From the NCBI GenBank assembly GCA_947498705.1, contig CANMLW010000001.1, positions 1,364,001 to 1,428,000 of the forward strand: a stretch of 64,000 nucleotides of DNA, given 5' to 3'. The stretch's first letter is position 1. Each line of letters opens with the position of its first letter. The notes beneath the pieces were generated by a model that was not told where the DNA came from, searched no databases, and saw only the letters and a list, made by a program, of their open reading frames with translations. Positions 18,915 to 29,016 of this stretch are shown piece by piece. This stretch comes from an uncultured Aquimarina sp. GTDB lineage: Bacteria > Bacteroidota > Bacteroidia > Flavobacteriales > Flavobacteriaceae. The position numbers were made by a program, and so were the translations under genes.

Positions 18915-21050
18915 TTAGTGCTTTAAGGTAAGAGAGTTCTTAGATTTTTTGATATTATTCGTTTTTAAATCTTCAAGAACACTAATCGCTTCTTCTACAT
19001 AGACATCCTTAGACAAACTCTCATGCCATCTTTTTCTTTTTTCGGCCAAGACAGAATCTTCAACAATTAATTTCTTCTCATATGGCAACGATTCAAAAGT
19101 AAGATTTGTCTGATAATCGTTAATAGCTTCAAAACGTTCTGCTTGTTTTTTATTTAACTCTATATTTTCTTTGTACTTACTATATTTTAGCGAATACATA
19201 TTAATATCTCTTTTTTGACTTACCCATTTGGCATTCTCATCAATTAATTTTAATTGATCATTTTTAGACATTCTCTGCTTACTACTATTTATAGTTTGCT
19301 CAAAATCAATATAACCGTTCCAAAGCGTATAATTTGCAGCTGCAATTTTATCCCACGGAAGCGGATTTTCCTGATCTTTCTCTCCAATATCTATATAACT
19401 ATATCTATCGGGAACAATAACATCACTTTTTACACCTTCTAATTGGGTTGATCCACCATTTACTCTATAAAACTTCTGGGTAGTTAACTTTAACGCTCCC
19501 AGATCTCCAAAATCATTACTACGCATCCATCGGTTTAGATCCATTACATTTTGAACCGTTCCTTTACCATATGTTTGCTTGCTTCCGATAATGATAGCTC
19601 TTTTATAATCTTGCATTGCTGCAGCCAAAATTTCTGAAGCAGAAGCTGATAGTTCATTAACTAATATAACCAGTGGCCCATCCCAAAGTACTGTTCTATC
19701 TTTATCACTTAATACTTCTGGAGATTCTCCTTTTGTTCTAACTTGTACAATTGGTCCTGACTCTATAAAAAGTCCTGCAATGTCTACTACAGTTTGTAAT
19801 GATCCACCACCGTTATCGCGTAAATCTATTACAAGCCCATCCATATTTTGTTTTTTAAGTCGTACAATCTCTTGTTTTACGTCTTTTGCAGCGTTACGTT
19901 CATTATAATCCTTCATATTGAAGTAGAACTTAGGTAAGTTTACGATCCCGAATTTCTTATCATCTTTCTTTACAATAGATGATTTTGCATAAGTTTCTTC
20001 TAACTCTACAACATCTCTAATGATATCAATAATTTCTGTCGTACCATCTACCTTCTTAATGGTTAAAGAAACTTTAGTTCCTTTAGGTCCTTTTATAAGT
20101 CTAACCGCATCATCCAGTCGCATCCCTACAATACTTACAGGTTCTTGTTCATCTTCCTGTTTTACTTTCATGATAAGATCTCCTACTTCTACTTCGTTAC
20201 CTCTCCATGCTGGTCCCCCAGAAATAACTTCGATTATCTGTACGTTATCGTTTTTCTTTTGTAGTCTGGCTCCTATACCTTCTAATTTTCCAGACATGGC
20301 TATATCAAACCTATCTTTATCCCTTGGTGCAAAATAGTACGTATGAGGATCAAACTCTTCTACAATCGAGTTGATATATACAGAAAACCAGTCTTTTCTT
20401 TCTAAATCATCTGCAAACTCAAAATATTCCTGTAATGATGTTCTTGTTATATCACGTGCTTCTTCTTCCAAAACACCCGAGGTTTTACGCTTATAGTCAC
20501 TGTTTTCTGTAATAGAATCTATTTGTTCCTGAACTTTATCATAATAACTGGACAATGCATTAAATTTAAGCTGCAATCTCCAACGTTCTCTCATTTCATT
20601 CTTATTAGTTGCGTAAGAAATCTTCTCGTAGTCTGTATTAATTTCTTCGTCCTTTTCGAAATTAAAAGGGTATTCTAAAATTTCTTTGTGTAACCATCTG
20701 GCTTCAGACATTCTTTCCTGAAGTCTTTCATAGGTAAGATTAAAGAAGTTAATTCTTTTGTCTCTTATCTCATCATCGATTAACTTTTCATATTTTTTAA
20801 ATTCGTCGATATCGCTTTTATAAAAATACCGCTTCAATGGGTCAAGCGCATCAATGTAATCAGAAAAAACTTCTTTAGAGAAGTCATCATTCATATCTTT
20901 TGCATCATAGTGCCCTTTACCAAGCACATAGCTAATCAAATCAATAAGTAATTTATCCTTATCCGGATCATTTTTCACCTTCGTTGTAAAGCTGCAAGAA
21001 GCTGCAGAAACAATTACGGTAATCATCAAAACCAAAAAACTCTTTTTCAT
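18915..21050 (-). CDS. prc: Tail-specific (C-terminal processing) protease, S41 family lipoprotein
   Basis: Starting at 21050 the protein has 711 residues and begins with a lipoprotein signal (MKKSFLVLM...VSAASC), so it probably sits in the periplasm as a lipoprotein. A longer start at 21101 would put an unrelated peptide before the signal and is rejected. A long helical N-terminal region is followed by a PDZ domain and the S41 protease core with Ser470 in SASASEI and Lys496 in TYGKGTVQ, the Ser-Lys dyad by alignment with E. coli Prc. A helical C-terminal domain (DUF3340-like) ends it. Prc trims or degrades envelope proteins from the C-terminus. The OppC-like gene follows after nine bases. 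Confidence 0.93.
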   Translation of the reverse strand: MKKSFLVLMITVIVSAASCSFTTKVKNDPDKDKLLIDLISYVLGKGHYDAKDMNDDFSKEVFSDYIDALDPLKRYFYKSDIDEFKKYEKLIDDEIRDKRINFFNLTYERLQERMSEARWLHKEILEYPFNFEKDEEINTDYEKISYATNKNEMRERWRLQLKFNALSSYYDKVQEQIDSITENSDYKRKTSGVLEEEARDITRTSLQEYFEFADDLERKDWFSVYINSIVEEFDPHTYYFAPRDKDRFDIAMSGKLEGIGARLQKKNDNVQIIEVISGGPAWRGNEVEVGDLIMKVKQEDEQEPVSIVGMRLDDAVRLIKGPKGTKVSLTIKKVDGTTEIIDIIRDVVELEETYAKSSIVKKDDKKFGIVNLPKFYFNMKDYNERNAAKDVKQEIVRLKKQNMDGLVIDLRDNGGGSLQTVVDIAGLFIESGPIVQVRTKGESPEVLSDKDRTVLWDGPLVILVNELSASASEILAAAMQDYKRAIIIGSKQTYGKGTVQNVMDLNRWMRSNDFGDLGALKLTTQKFYRVNGGSTQLEGVKSDVIVPDRYSYIDIGEKDQENPLPWDKIAAANYTLWNGYIDFEQTINSSKQRMSKNDQLKLIDENAKWVSQKRDINMYSLKYSKYKENIELNKKQAERFEAINDYQTNLTFESLPYEKKLIVEDSVLAEKRKRWHESLSKDVYVEEAISVLEDLKTNNIKKSKNSLTLKH

Positions 21051-21273
21051 ACGTTCATAAAATTTAGGGATATAGGCAAAAGATAATAAAAACCATGCCA
21101 TTTAACAGGTAATATTACTAAATTTTTCTTAAACAAGCTAATATTTTAGCATCCTCAGAGGGATATTAAGTGTTAAAATACAGGTAAACTATATTTTTGA
21201 TTGTATCTGGTACAATTACCAACCTCGTTTTCGCCTAAAAAATGTATTTTTACGTTCGAAAAAAAAATAGACT

Positions 21274-22056
21274 ATGGCGCAAAAAAAACCACTAATTCTT
21301 GTCACTAATGATGATGGAATTACTGCCCCTGGAATACGTACGTTGATTGAAATTATGAACGAAATTGGTGATGTTGTGGTAGTTGCTCCTGATAGTCCTC
21401 AAAGTGGCATGGGACATGCCATTACTATAAACAGCACTCTTTTTTGCGATCCTGTAGTGATTAACAAGAATGATCCACAGAAGGAGTATAGCTGCTCTGG
21501 AACCCCGGTTGATTGTGTCAAAATGGCATCTAGAGCTATTCTTGACAGAAAACCTGATTTATGTGTTAGCGGTATAAATCACGGTTCGAATTCTGCCATT
21601 AACGTTATTTATTCGGGTACAATGAGTGCCGCTGTCGAAGCAGGAATTGAAGGAATACCTGCCATAGGATTTTCGTTATTGGATTATGCTATGGATGCAG
21701 ACTTTGAGCCTTCTAAAAAGTATGTAAAATCTATTGTAATGAACGTTTTGGACAATGGGTTACCAAAGGGAGTAGTCCTAAATGTTAACATTCCTAAGTT
21801 GGCAAAGGAAGAGATAAAAGGCATCAAAATTTGTCGCCAGGCTCATGCACATTGGGTAGAAGAGTTTGATAAACGAACCAACCCTATGGGGCGTGATTAT
21901 TATTGGCTTTCTGGCAAATTTGTCAACGAAGATAAAGGCGAAGATACCGATGAATGGGCACTACAACAAGGATATATTTCTGTAGTCCCCACTCAGTTCG
22001 ATTTAACCGCTCACCATTTTATACAAGAACTAAACAACTGGTCTTTAAATGATTAA
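21274..22056 (+). CDS. surE: 5'/3'-nucleotidase SurE
   Basis: SurE dephosphorylates nucleoside monophosphates and is linked to stationary-phase survival. The 260-residue protein shows the metal-binding VTNDDGI motif near the N-terminus, the loop APDSPQSGMGHAIT, and VSGINHGSNSAINVIYSGT, all typical of the family and in the right order. The last eight bases overlap the start of the next small gene, and lpxB follows, a gene order I know from other Flavobacteriaceae. Confidence 0.95.
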   Translation: MAQKKPLILVTNDDGITAPGIRTLIEIMNEIGDVVVVAPDSPQSGMGHAITINSTLFCDPVVINKNDPQKEYSCSGTPVDCVKMASRAILDRKPDLCVSGINHGSNSAINVIYSGTMSAAVEAGIEGIPAIGFSLLDYAMDADFEPSKKYVKSIVMNVLDNGLPKGVVLNVNIPKLAKEEIKGIKICRQAHAHWVEEFDKRTNPMGRDYYWLSGKFVNEDKGEDTDEWALQQGYISVVPTQFDLTAHHFIQELNNWSLND

Positions 22057-22345
22057 AAAAGAAATTGGTCTCGGTTTTGTTACCGGGTTACTCTCAGCAG
22101 GCTTAGGTTTTATCCTATGCATATTTATTTTTTCTGCATTAAGCAAACAGCAATTAGGATTTTCTGAAACAATTTCGGCTTCAATATCCAATGGCTCTTT
22201 AGGAAGTTTAATTGCTTTGGGAACACTCCCAAACTTATTTATTTTCTTTTTCTTCTTAAAAAAGAACAATTATTATCGGGCTCGTGGTGTACTTCTTGCT
22301 TCATTAATTGCTGCTTTATGTATTGCAATAAGTAAATTTGGGTAG
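22049..22345 (+). CDS. Small conserved membrane protein between surE and lpxB
   Basis: The 98-residue protein starts inside the surE stop region (ATGATTAA overlap), a clear sign of translational coupling. It has three likely membrane segments (about residues 10-32, 47-72 and 80-95) and a short lysine-rich loop (FLKKNNYYRARG). No known motif was recognised. Its place between surE and lpxB and its coupling support that it is real; an opposing minus-strand reading frame over the same bases has no such support. Function unknown; a role in envelope or lipid A metabolism is only a guess from its neighbour. Confidence 0.8.
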   Translation: MIKKEIGLGFVTGLLSAGLGFILCIFIFSALSKQQLGFSETISASISNGSLGSLIALGTLPNLFIFFFFLKKNNYYRARGVLLASLIAALCIAISKFG

Positions 22346-22426
22346 CATTATAAGTATCATTATATTTATATCACCCCCAAAATATCAGAATAAAATAATT
22401 TATAGATTCCTAATACATAATACTAC

Positions 22427-23539
22427 ATGAAATACTACCTCATCGCCGGAGAAGCATCTGGAGATTTGCATGGTTCAAATCTGATGAAATCAATACTTAA
22501 GGAAGATCCCGAAGCAGAATTTAGATTCTGGGGAGGTGACCTTATGAAGGCAATAGGTGGTACGCTGGTTACTCATTATAAGGAACGTGCTTTTATGGGG
22601 TTCATAGAAGTATTGATGAATCTTAGAAAAATACTGGGGCATATAAAGTATTGCAAAAAGGATATTGAAAAGTACCAACCTGATGCACTAGTTTTTATTG
22701 ACAACTCTGGATTTAATTTACGTATTGCCAAATGGGCTAAACCTTTAGGGTATAGCACGCATTATTATATAAGTCCGCAGGTATGGGCCTCTCGTGCCGG
22801 GCGGATTAAAACAATAAAAGAGACCATAGATCACATGTATGTGATACTTCCTTTTGTAAAAAGATTTTACAAAAAATACAATTATGATGTAAATTTTGTC
22901 GGACACCCTCTGATCGATGCAATAACAGATCATAAACAAATTATGCCCGAAGATTTTAAACGAAAACATAATTTGGATGATCGCCCTATAATTGCCTTAT
23001 TACCAGGAAGTAGAAAACAGGAAATACGTAAAATGTTAGCAGTAATGCTTGATCTTGCCAACGATTTTCCTGAATATCAATTCATTATTGCAGGAGCTCC
23101 TAGTCAAAGTAAAGAATTTTACAATTCATTTATAAAAAACAAAAAAGCACATCTGGTGATGAATCAAACATATGATTTATTAAGCCTAAGTAATGCTGCA
23201 CTTGTAACCTCTGGAACTGCTACCTTGGAGACTGCCTTATTTAAAGTCCCACAAGTGGTATGTTATAAGGGAAATGCTATCTCATATCAAATAGCAAAAA
23301 GAATCATCAATCTTGATTATATTTCTTTAGTAAATCTTATCATGGATAAACCGGTTGTAAAAGAATTAATACAAAATGATTTTAACACTAAAAACTTAAA
23401 AAAAGAACTTGCTATTATCATTGATGATTACAAAAGAGCCGTGTTATTTTTAGATTATTATGATCTTGAGAAAAAATTAGGAGGAAAAGGCGCTAGTCAA
23501 AAAACCGCAAACCTAATTATAAGCTCTATTAAAGGTTAA
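22427..23539 (+). CDS. lpxB: Lipid-A-disaccharide synthase
   Basis: LpxB joins UDP-2,3-diacylglucosamine and lipid X to form the lipid A disaccharide at the inner face of the membrane. The 370-residue GT19 protein begins YYLIAGEASGDLHG, the conserved N-terminal motif, and carries FIDNSGFNLRIAK, YYISPQVWASR, FVGHPLID and LLPGSRKQEI, with SGTATLE near the nucleotide site. Length is normal. It comes 81 bases after the small membrane gene and converges on a histidine kinase gene with three bases between stops. Confidence 0.96.
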   Translation: MKYYLIAGEASGDLHGSNLMKSILKEDPEAEFRFWGGDLMKAIGGTLVTHYKERAFMGFIEVLMNLRKILGHIKYCKKDIEKYQPDALVFIDNSGFNLRIAKWAKPLGYSTHYYISPQVWASRAGRIKTIKETIDHMYVILPFVKRFYKKYNYDVNFVGHPLIDAITDHKQIMPEDFKRKHNLDDRPIIALLPGSRKQEIRKMLAVMLDLANDFPEYQFIIAGAPSQSKEFYNSFIKNKKAHLVMNQTYDLLSLSNAALVTSGTATLETALFKVPQVVCYKGNAISYQIAKRIINLDYISLVNLIMDKPVVKELIQNDFNTKNLKKELAIIIDDYKRAVLFLDYYDLEKKLGGKGASQKTANLIISSIKG

Positions 23540-23542
23540 TTT

Positions 23543-25726
23543 TTATTTATGCTGAATAATGGTTTCATAAAGCAATTCGGGGTTTACAGGCTTGCTTAAA
23601 ACAGTCTGTATCCCTACTTCATTAAATTTTTCTTTGTTAAGTCTTTCTGATATTGCAGTAAGTGCCACGATTGGAAGCGTTTTATTAAATGATTTTATAA
23701 ACTTTGTTGCCTCAAAGCCATCCATTCTTGGCATCATAATATCCATTAACACCAAAGAATACCTGTTTTCTTTCACCATAGCAACTGCTTCTTCTCCGTC
23801 GTTTGCAGAGTCACACCCAAAACCATAGTCAGAAATTATTTTCTTTACGATAAGCTGATTCACCTTATTATCCTCTACCAACAAAACATGGATATTATCA
23901 TTATGACTACTCCCGTTAATCTTATAGTTTAATTTACTCTTTTTAGGCAGGTTAAAATCTATCAAAAACGACACAGAAGTTCCTTTTCTTAATTTTGAAT
24001 CTACCACAATCTCACTATTATGAAGATCCAATATTTTTTTTGATATTGTTAATCCAAGTCCGGTACCTCCATAGTTTCTATTAATTTTCACAGAGCCTTG
24101 TCGAAACGTATCAAAAGCATTTGCTTTTTGTTTTTTTGACATTCCTATTCCTGTATCCCAAATATGAAACTTAATTTTTGCTATATTTTCTACTACTGAA
24201 ACCAATGAAACTTGAAAATAAATATCTCCATTTTTTGTAAATTTCAGGGAGTTACTCAATATATTAATCACTACTTGAGAGATTTTAAGAACATCTCCGC
24301 ACAAAAGATTGGGGATAGAATCATCTATCTTGACATGCATCCTGTTGGTCGAAGATTTCCCTGTAGTCAAAGAATCTACAATACTATGCAGTAGATTTTT
24401 AAGATCAAACTCTTCCTTATTTAGTTTTACTTCTTCATTATCAAGAACATTTATATCAATAACCTTATTAATAAGACTTAATAACTGCTCACTAGAAGAG
24501 TTTAACAAATCAACCCTTTCTTTCTGTCTATCTGTTAGCGTTTCCTTTCTTAATAAAAAAGCAAGTCCCTTTATTGTATTTAATGGGGTCAATAATTCGT
24601 GTGTTACAGAATCTAAAAAATCAGATTTTGCCTTTAATGCTTTATCTAATTTTTGACTAGTTTTATACAACTTTTTATTATTCTCTTGTAATAGATGATT
24701 AGTCTTGTTTTTGTATACAGAAGATCGATATTGATTTATAATCATAACCAACAAGCCTAAAATAACAAGGGTTCCTAATAAAATTACATACTTATCATTC
24801 CTAAGTTGTTCTAGATTAAGTTTATTCTCTACCCGTATTCTTTTATTCTCTTCTTCTTTTAAATTTAGTTTGGCTGCCAGGCTATGCGAAGCACTTATTT
24901 GCTTACTTCTTTCGAAACCAAAATCATAAAATTTCTGAGAAGATTTGTTATAATTCAACGAAGATTGCTTATACGATTCTTTAGTTTCAAAATACAAGCC
25001 TTTTATTTTATAAAAAAAGCCAGCAAACAAAAGATCATTGATCTTAAAATACTCGTCATTTTCTATCTTTTCGAAATAAACATCTGCCTTTTCAAAATTC
25101 CCTAGATTAATATAACATTCTGCGAGATGCAGGTATAAATGTTTTTTTCTGTTTTCTTTCTCTCCTGTATCTTCTATGGCATTTAGTGAAATTAATGAAT
25201 GATTTATCGACTTATCCCACTCTCCTGCTTTTTTATAGGTAATACCCAAATTATAATTTGCATCTATCAAATCTCTTTTCTCGCCATACGCATTTAGCAA
25301 TTCACTTGCAGTTTTAAAAATTTCTAATTCAACCTCTCCATTCTTCCGTAAAGATCTAACTGCACCTAATCGTTCATAATACAAACCTAATTCTCTTTTA
25401 TCACCTACTTTTTTGATAAGGATAAGGTTTTTCTTAAGATACTCCTCTGCCATGAGAGTGTCTCTAATATTAATAAAATACTCTAACCTATGCCGGTTAA
25501 CTAATATCTTTAAGTTAATATCATTCATGGTATCGGTAAGATTTTCTGCCAAATCCAGCAGGTATACTCCTTTACTATGCTTGGGATCCGAAAGCCTTAC
25601 CAAATTTGCTTTTGATTCTTTTAAAATTCTTAGGATACTATCTCGGTCAATACTTTTAGAAACCTGAGAAATTCCTGCAAAACAGGAAAACAGGAAAGTA
25701 ATGTATATTAGACGCCTCACAACCAT
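23543..25726 (-). CDS. Hybrid histidine kinase with TPR sensor region (copy 1)
   Basis: The 727-residue protein has a signal peptide (about residues 1-20), a periplasmic helical TPR-like region (about 30-300), one membrane segment (about 312-333), a coiled coil, and a HisKA domain with His376 in SVTHELLTPLN. An HATPase domain follows with NILSNSLKF, DTGIGMS and GGTGLGLTIS, and the C-terminus is a receiver domain with Asp662 in VLMDIMMPRMDG plus the conserved Lys in LSKPVNP. It should autophosphorylate and pass phosphate to its own receiver. No output domain or phosphotransfer gene is adjacent, so the next partner is unknown. The gene is a tandem paralog of 26050-28266. Confidence 0.93.
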   Translation of the reverse strand: MVVRRLIYITFLFSCFAGISQVSKSIDRDSILRILKESKANLVRLSDPKHSKGVYLLDLAENLTDTMNDINLKILVNRHRLEYFINIRDTLMAEEYLKKNLILIKKVGDKRELGLYYERLGAVRSLRKNGEVELEIFKTASELLNAYGEKRDLIDANYNLGITYKKAGEWDKSINHSLISLNAIEDTGEKENRKKHLYLHLAECYINLGNFEKADVYFEKIENDEYFKINDLLFAGFFYKIKGLYFETKESYKQSSLNYNKSSQKFYDFGFERSKQISASHSLAAKLNLKEEENKRIRVENKLNLEQLRNDKYVILLGTLVILGLLVMIINQYRSSVYKNKTNHLLQENNKKLYKTSQKLDKALKAKSDFLDSVTHELLTPLNTIKGLAFLLRKETLTDRQKERVDLLNSSSEQLLSLINKVIDINVLDNEEVKLNKEEFDLKNLLHSIVDSLTTGKSSTNRMHVKIDDSIPNLLCGDVLKISQVVINILSNSLKFTKNGDIYFQVSLVSVVENIAKIKFHIWDTGIGMSKKQKANAFDTFRQGSVKINRNYGGTGLGLTISKKILDLHNSEIVVDSKLRKGTSVSFLIDFNLPKKSKLNYKINGSSHNDNIHVLLVEDNKVNQLIVKKIISDYGFGCDSANDGEEAVAMVKENRYSLVLMDIMMPRMDGFEATKFIKSFNKTLPIVALTAISERLNKEKFNEVGIQTVLSKPVNPELLYETIIQHK

Positions 25727-26049
25727 ACAAAAAGTATCTTACTGATTATCAAGCAAAAATACTTAAAAAAAAAGCTACCCCCTATCTTAAACACTTAATA
25801 TTATTAAGGTTTTAACATACTCATCGATAAATTATCTTACTATTTATCAAACATTTTAAGTAAAAAATTTCACTTTTTTATGACTTACTTTTAAAATGCT
25901 AAAAACAATTTGACAAGATCTTCTTTTCTTTAAAAGAATTACATTTCTTTTGAAATATGAATTAACACCATTACTATCTCTGGGACAAATACAACTAACG
26001 AAATGAGTTTTAAAATATTAAAAAACAAAATAGAGACAATTTCTATTCT
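25727..26049 (-). other. Spacer between the two kinase genes, with promoter of copy 1
   Basis: This 323-base AT-rich region lies between the stop of kinase copy 2 and the start of copy 1. On the minus strand TATTTTTG (25754-25761) fits the -7 consensus TAnnTTTG and sits 27 bases before the copy 1 start, suggesting that copy 1 has its own promoter. No terminator with a clean stem, small gene or RNA was seen. Confidence 0.5.
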
Positions 26050-28266
26050 TTAAACACAACTACCACAACAATTTACTATGGTTTCATAAAGCAATTCGGG
26101 ATTTACCGGCTTAGAAAGTATCGTGAAAATCCCTACCTCATTAAATTTTTCTTTGTTCAGTTTTTCAGAAATTGCTGTTAGTGCTATAATAGGTAATTGT
26201 GTATTAAATGTTTTTATGAACTTTGTTGCTTCAAAACCATCCATTCTCGGCATCATAATATCCATTAGGACTAAAGAGTACTTTTTCTTCTTGACCATAG
26301 CAACAGCTTCTTCTCCATCATTAGCCGAATCACAACGAAAACCATAATTAGAAATTATCTTCTCTGTAATTAATTGATTTACTTTATTATCCTCTACCAG
26401 TAAAATATTTATTTCCTCTGATATTTCATTAATCTCTTTTTTGTAAGGGACATTACTTTTTACTTCTTCTACATTTAGATCAAAACCGACCATAAACGAA
26501 ACCGTAGTTCCTTCTTCTTTTTTTGATTTCAAAACAATATCACTACCTTTTAATTTCAATATTTTTTTTACTATCGACAACCCCAGACCGGTTCCCCCAT
26601 ATTCTCTATTAATCTTAACAGATCCTTGATGAAAGGCATCAAAGGCTTTATTTGTTTGTTCTTTTGACATACCTATCCCAGTATCTCGAATTGAAAATTT
26701 CACTTTTACTTTGTTATTTTCTTTTGATACTAGTGAAACATCAATATATATATTCCCATTTTTTGTAAACTTCATAGAATTATCCAGAATGTTTAGAAAA
26801 ACCTGAGAGATCTTAAGCACATCACCCTTTAAAATATCTGGAATTTGATCATCTATTTCTCTATGAATCGAATTAGTCTCATTTTTCATCATTATAGAAG
26901 AGTCTATCAAATTGTTTAGCAATGTTTTTAAATCAAAAACTTCATTTTTTAATTCTAACTCTCCGTTCTCTAGTTCATTTAAATGAATAACATCGTTAAT
27001 TAAATTTAGCAAATGATCACTAGAAATATTGATGAGTTTAATCTGGTTTATTTGTTCTTGTGTTAATTTCTCTTTTTGCAGTAAAAAAGTAGTTCCTTTT
27101 ATGGTATTTAAAGGCGTTAAAAGTTCATGTGTTACCGAATCCAAAAACTCTGATTTAACCTCTAAAGCTTTATCTACTTTATGATTGGCTTCTATTAATT
27201 TTCTATAATTTTTATTCAGTAACTTGTTTATTTTAGTCTTATAAAATGAAGATCGGTATTGAATTATACTCATTAATATTAACCCCACAATAAGCAGCAC
27301 ACTTACCAAAATAATGTACTTGCTATTTCTTAATTGCTCTGCTTTTAACTGGTTTTCTATTTTTATTCTTTTGTTTTCTTCTTCCTTAATATTTAGTTTA
27401 CTTGCCAACGCCAAAGACGAGCTTACAGCTCTTGTTCTTTTTGAAGCATGGAGATAATAATTTATACATGACTCTCTATAACTTAGTGCCGACTTCTCAA
27501 ACTCTCCTACCTTCCTATAATACTGACCTTTCATTCCGTGATAAAAACCAATAACATCATATGTTTTCCTATTAAAAAATTCATCCTTTTCGACCTTATC
27601 AAAATAAGCTACTGCTTTCTCGTCTTGATTAAGATTAAAATATGCCTCTGCCAAATACACATATAGATTTACTCTTCTATCTTTTTTAGTATTAGTTTCT
27701 TCAATAATTTTTAATGCCTCCAAGCCATAATCAATAGTTTTTTGCCACTCTTTTTTTCTTCTATTAATTAAGCTTAAGTTATAGTTTGCATCGATAAGAT
27801 CTTTTTTCTCACCGTATTTTTCTAGCAATTTATACGCAGTTGTATAGGCCTCATATTCTTCTTCTACTTTTGACCTTGCAGATTTCAACACACCAACTTG
27901 TTCATAATACAATCCCAACTCTCTCATATCACCAACCCCCAGAATTAAAGAAAGATTTTTCTGTAAATAGTCTTTTATGACCAAAGTGTCAGTTATTTCA
28001 AGTTGAAAACCTATTCTATATCGATTTACCAATATTTTTAAATAAGGGTCATCAATATCATTAACCAGATCTTCTGCCAACTCCAAATAGTGTACACTTT
28101 GATTATGATCAGGATCATCCAGGTCATATAATGATTCTGATGATTTTTCTAAAATTTGTTTAATACTATCCCTTGTAATATTTTGTGAAAGGTTTTGAGC
28201 ATTCGAAGAAGCTCCTATAAAATGGATAAATAAACAAACACCAAAAAGCAACGCCTTCTTTTCCAT
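26050..28266 (-). CDS. Hybrid histidine kinase with TPR sensor region (copy 2)
   Basis: At 738 residues this has the same layout as its downstream neighbour: signal peptide (about 1-23), TPR-like periplasmic region (about 35-305), membrane segment (about 316-337), HisKA with His380 in SVTHELLTPLN, HATPase with NILDNSMKF, DTGIGMS and GGTGLGLSIV, and a receiver with Asp669 in VLMDIMMPRMDG. The receiver and HisKA parts are nearly the same in both copies, whereas the periplasmic parts have diverged. This suggests duplication followed by change of the sensed signal. It ends in two cysteines (NCCGSCV), a tail absent from copy 1. Ligand and downstream partner are unknown. Confidence 0.93.
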   Translation of the reverse strand: MEKKALLFGVCLFIHFIGASSNAQNLSQNITRDSIKQILEKSSESLYDLDDPDHNQSVHYLELAEDLVNDIDDPYLKILVNRYRIGFQLEITDTLVIKDYLQKNLSLILGVGDMRELGLYYEQVGVLKSARSKVEEEYEAYTTAYKLLEKYGEKKDLIDANYNLSLINRRKKEWQKTIDYGLEALKIIEETNTKKDRRVNLYVYLAEAYFNLNQDEKAVAYFDKVEKDEFFNRKTYDVIGFYHGMKGQYYRKVGEFEKSALSYRESCINYYLHASKRTRAVSSSLALASKLNIKEEENKRIKIENQLKAEQLRNSKYIILVSVLLIVGLILMSIIQYRSSFYKTKINKLLNKNYRKLIEANHKVDKALEVKSEFLDSVTHELLTPLNTIKGTTFLLQKEKLTQEQINQIKLINISSDHLLNLINDVIHLNELENGELELKNEVFDLKTLLNNLIDSSIMMKNETNSIHREIDDQIPDILKGDVLKISQVFLNILDNSMKFTKNGNIYIDVSLVSKENNKVKVKFSIRDTGIGMSKEQTNKAFDAFHQGSVKINREYGGTGLGLSIVKKILKLKGSDIVLKSKKEEGTTVSFMVGFDLNVEEVKSNVPYKKEINEISEEINILLVEDNKVNQLITEKIISNYGFRCDSANDGEEAVAMVKKKKYSLVLMDIMMPRMDGFEATKFIKTFNTQLPIIALTAISEKLNKEKFNEVGIFTILSKPVNPELLYETIVNCCGSCV

Positions 28267-28519
28267 TTAATAACATCTTACTAATTACCAACGTATAATA
28301 TACCAATTTATACGCTAAAAACATTGTTTTTTAGAGGTTTATGCGTAAAACAAGGTCGTAATTTAAGTGTTTTTTAACAAAAAATATCTCAATATACTTA
28401 TCGAAACTATCTCTATTTTATGTTTTTCTTTGAAAAGAATTGAAAAGTAAGATTGCAAGGATTCGATTTTTTTGAAAATGAAAACAAAATCACGTACTTT
28501 GACAGTAAACCCATTTCTA

Positions 28520-29005
28520 ATGAAAAAAATATTACTATTACTACTATTAAGCCTCGTTTTAATATCTTGTGGATCTGGAAAAAAAAGCATCTCAACACGT
28601 TCTAAAACACCTACAAATACAAATTCTAAGGCCAAATCGATTGTTAAAATCGCTAAAGGCTACAAAGGTACGCGGTATAAATTTGGAGGCACAACAAAGA
28701 AAGGGATGGATTGTTCTGGATTAGTATATACATCATTTAAAAAAGAAGACATTATACTTCCAAGAAGTTCGAGAAATATGTCTACCCAAGGAAAAGCGAT
28801 TTCTCTAAAGAAAGTCAAAATTGGAGATTTGCTTTTTTTTAAAACTAATAAAAGAAAAAATGTTATTTCTCATGTAGGTTTGGTTACAGAAATCAGAGGA
28901 ACTATAAAGTTTATCCATTCTTCATCATCTAGAGGCGTTATTATCTCTAGTCTAGAAGAGAAATATTGGAAAAAAGCTTTTGCATGGGCACGTAGAATAC
29001 TATAA
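28520..29005 (+). CDS. NlpC/P60 family cell-wall hydrolase lipoprotein
   Basis: With the start at 28520 the 161-residue protein begins with a lipoprotein signal (MKKILLLLL...LISCGSG). The earlier in-frame ATG at 28472 would bury that signal and is rejected. The NlpC/P60 domain shows GTRYKFGGTTKKGMDCSGLV with catalytic Cys65 and ISHVGLV with His118, and a third polar residue near HSSSSRGV. Such enzymes cut gamma-D-glutamyl-diaminopimelate bonds in peptidoglycan peptides. It lies 11 bases before comEC on the same strand, so the two are probably co-transcribed. Confidence 0.93.
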   Translation: MKKILLLLLLSLVLISCGSGKKSISTRSKTPTNTNSKAKSIVKIAKGYKGTRYKFGGTTKKGMDCSGLVYTSFKKEDIILPRSSRNMSTQGKAISLKKVKIGDLLFFKTNKRKNVISHVGLVTEIRGTIKFIHSSSSRGVIISSLEEKYWKKAFAWARRIL

Positions 29006-29016
29006 TACGTATCTAA

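Noticed and set aside
21051..21101. Longer start for the tail-specific protease at 21101
   Set aside because: It would place an unrelated peptide before a good lipoprotein signal beginning at 21050.
22045..22269. Minus-strand frame over the small membrane gene after surE
   Set aside because: The plus-strand gene is coupled to surE by an overlapping start and has clear membrane segments.
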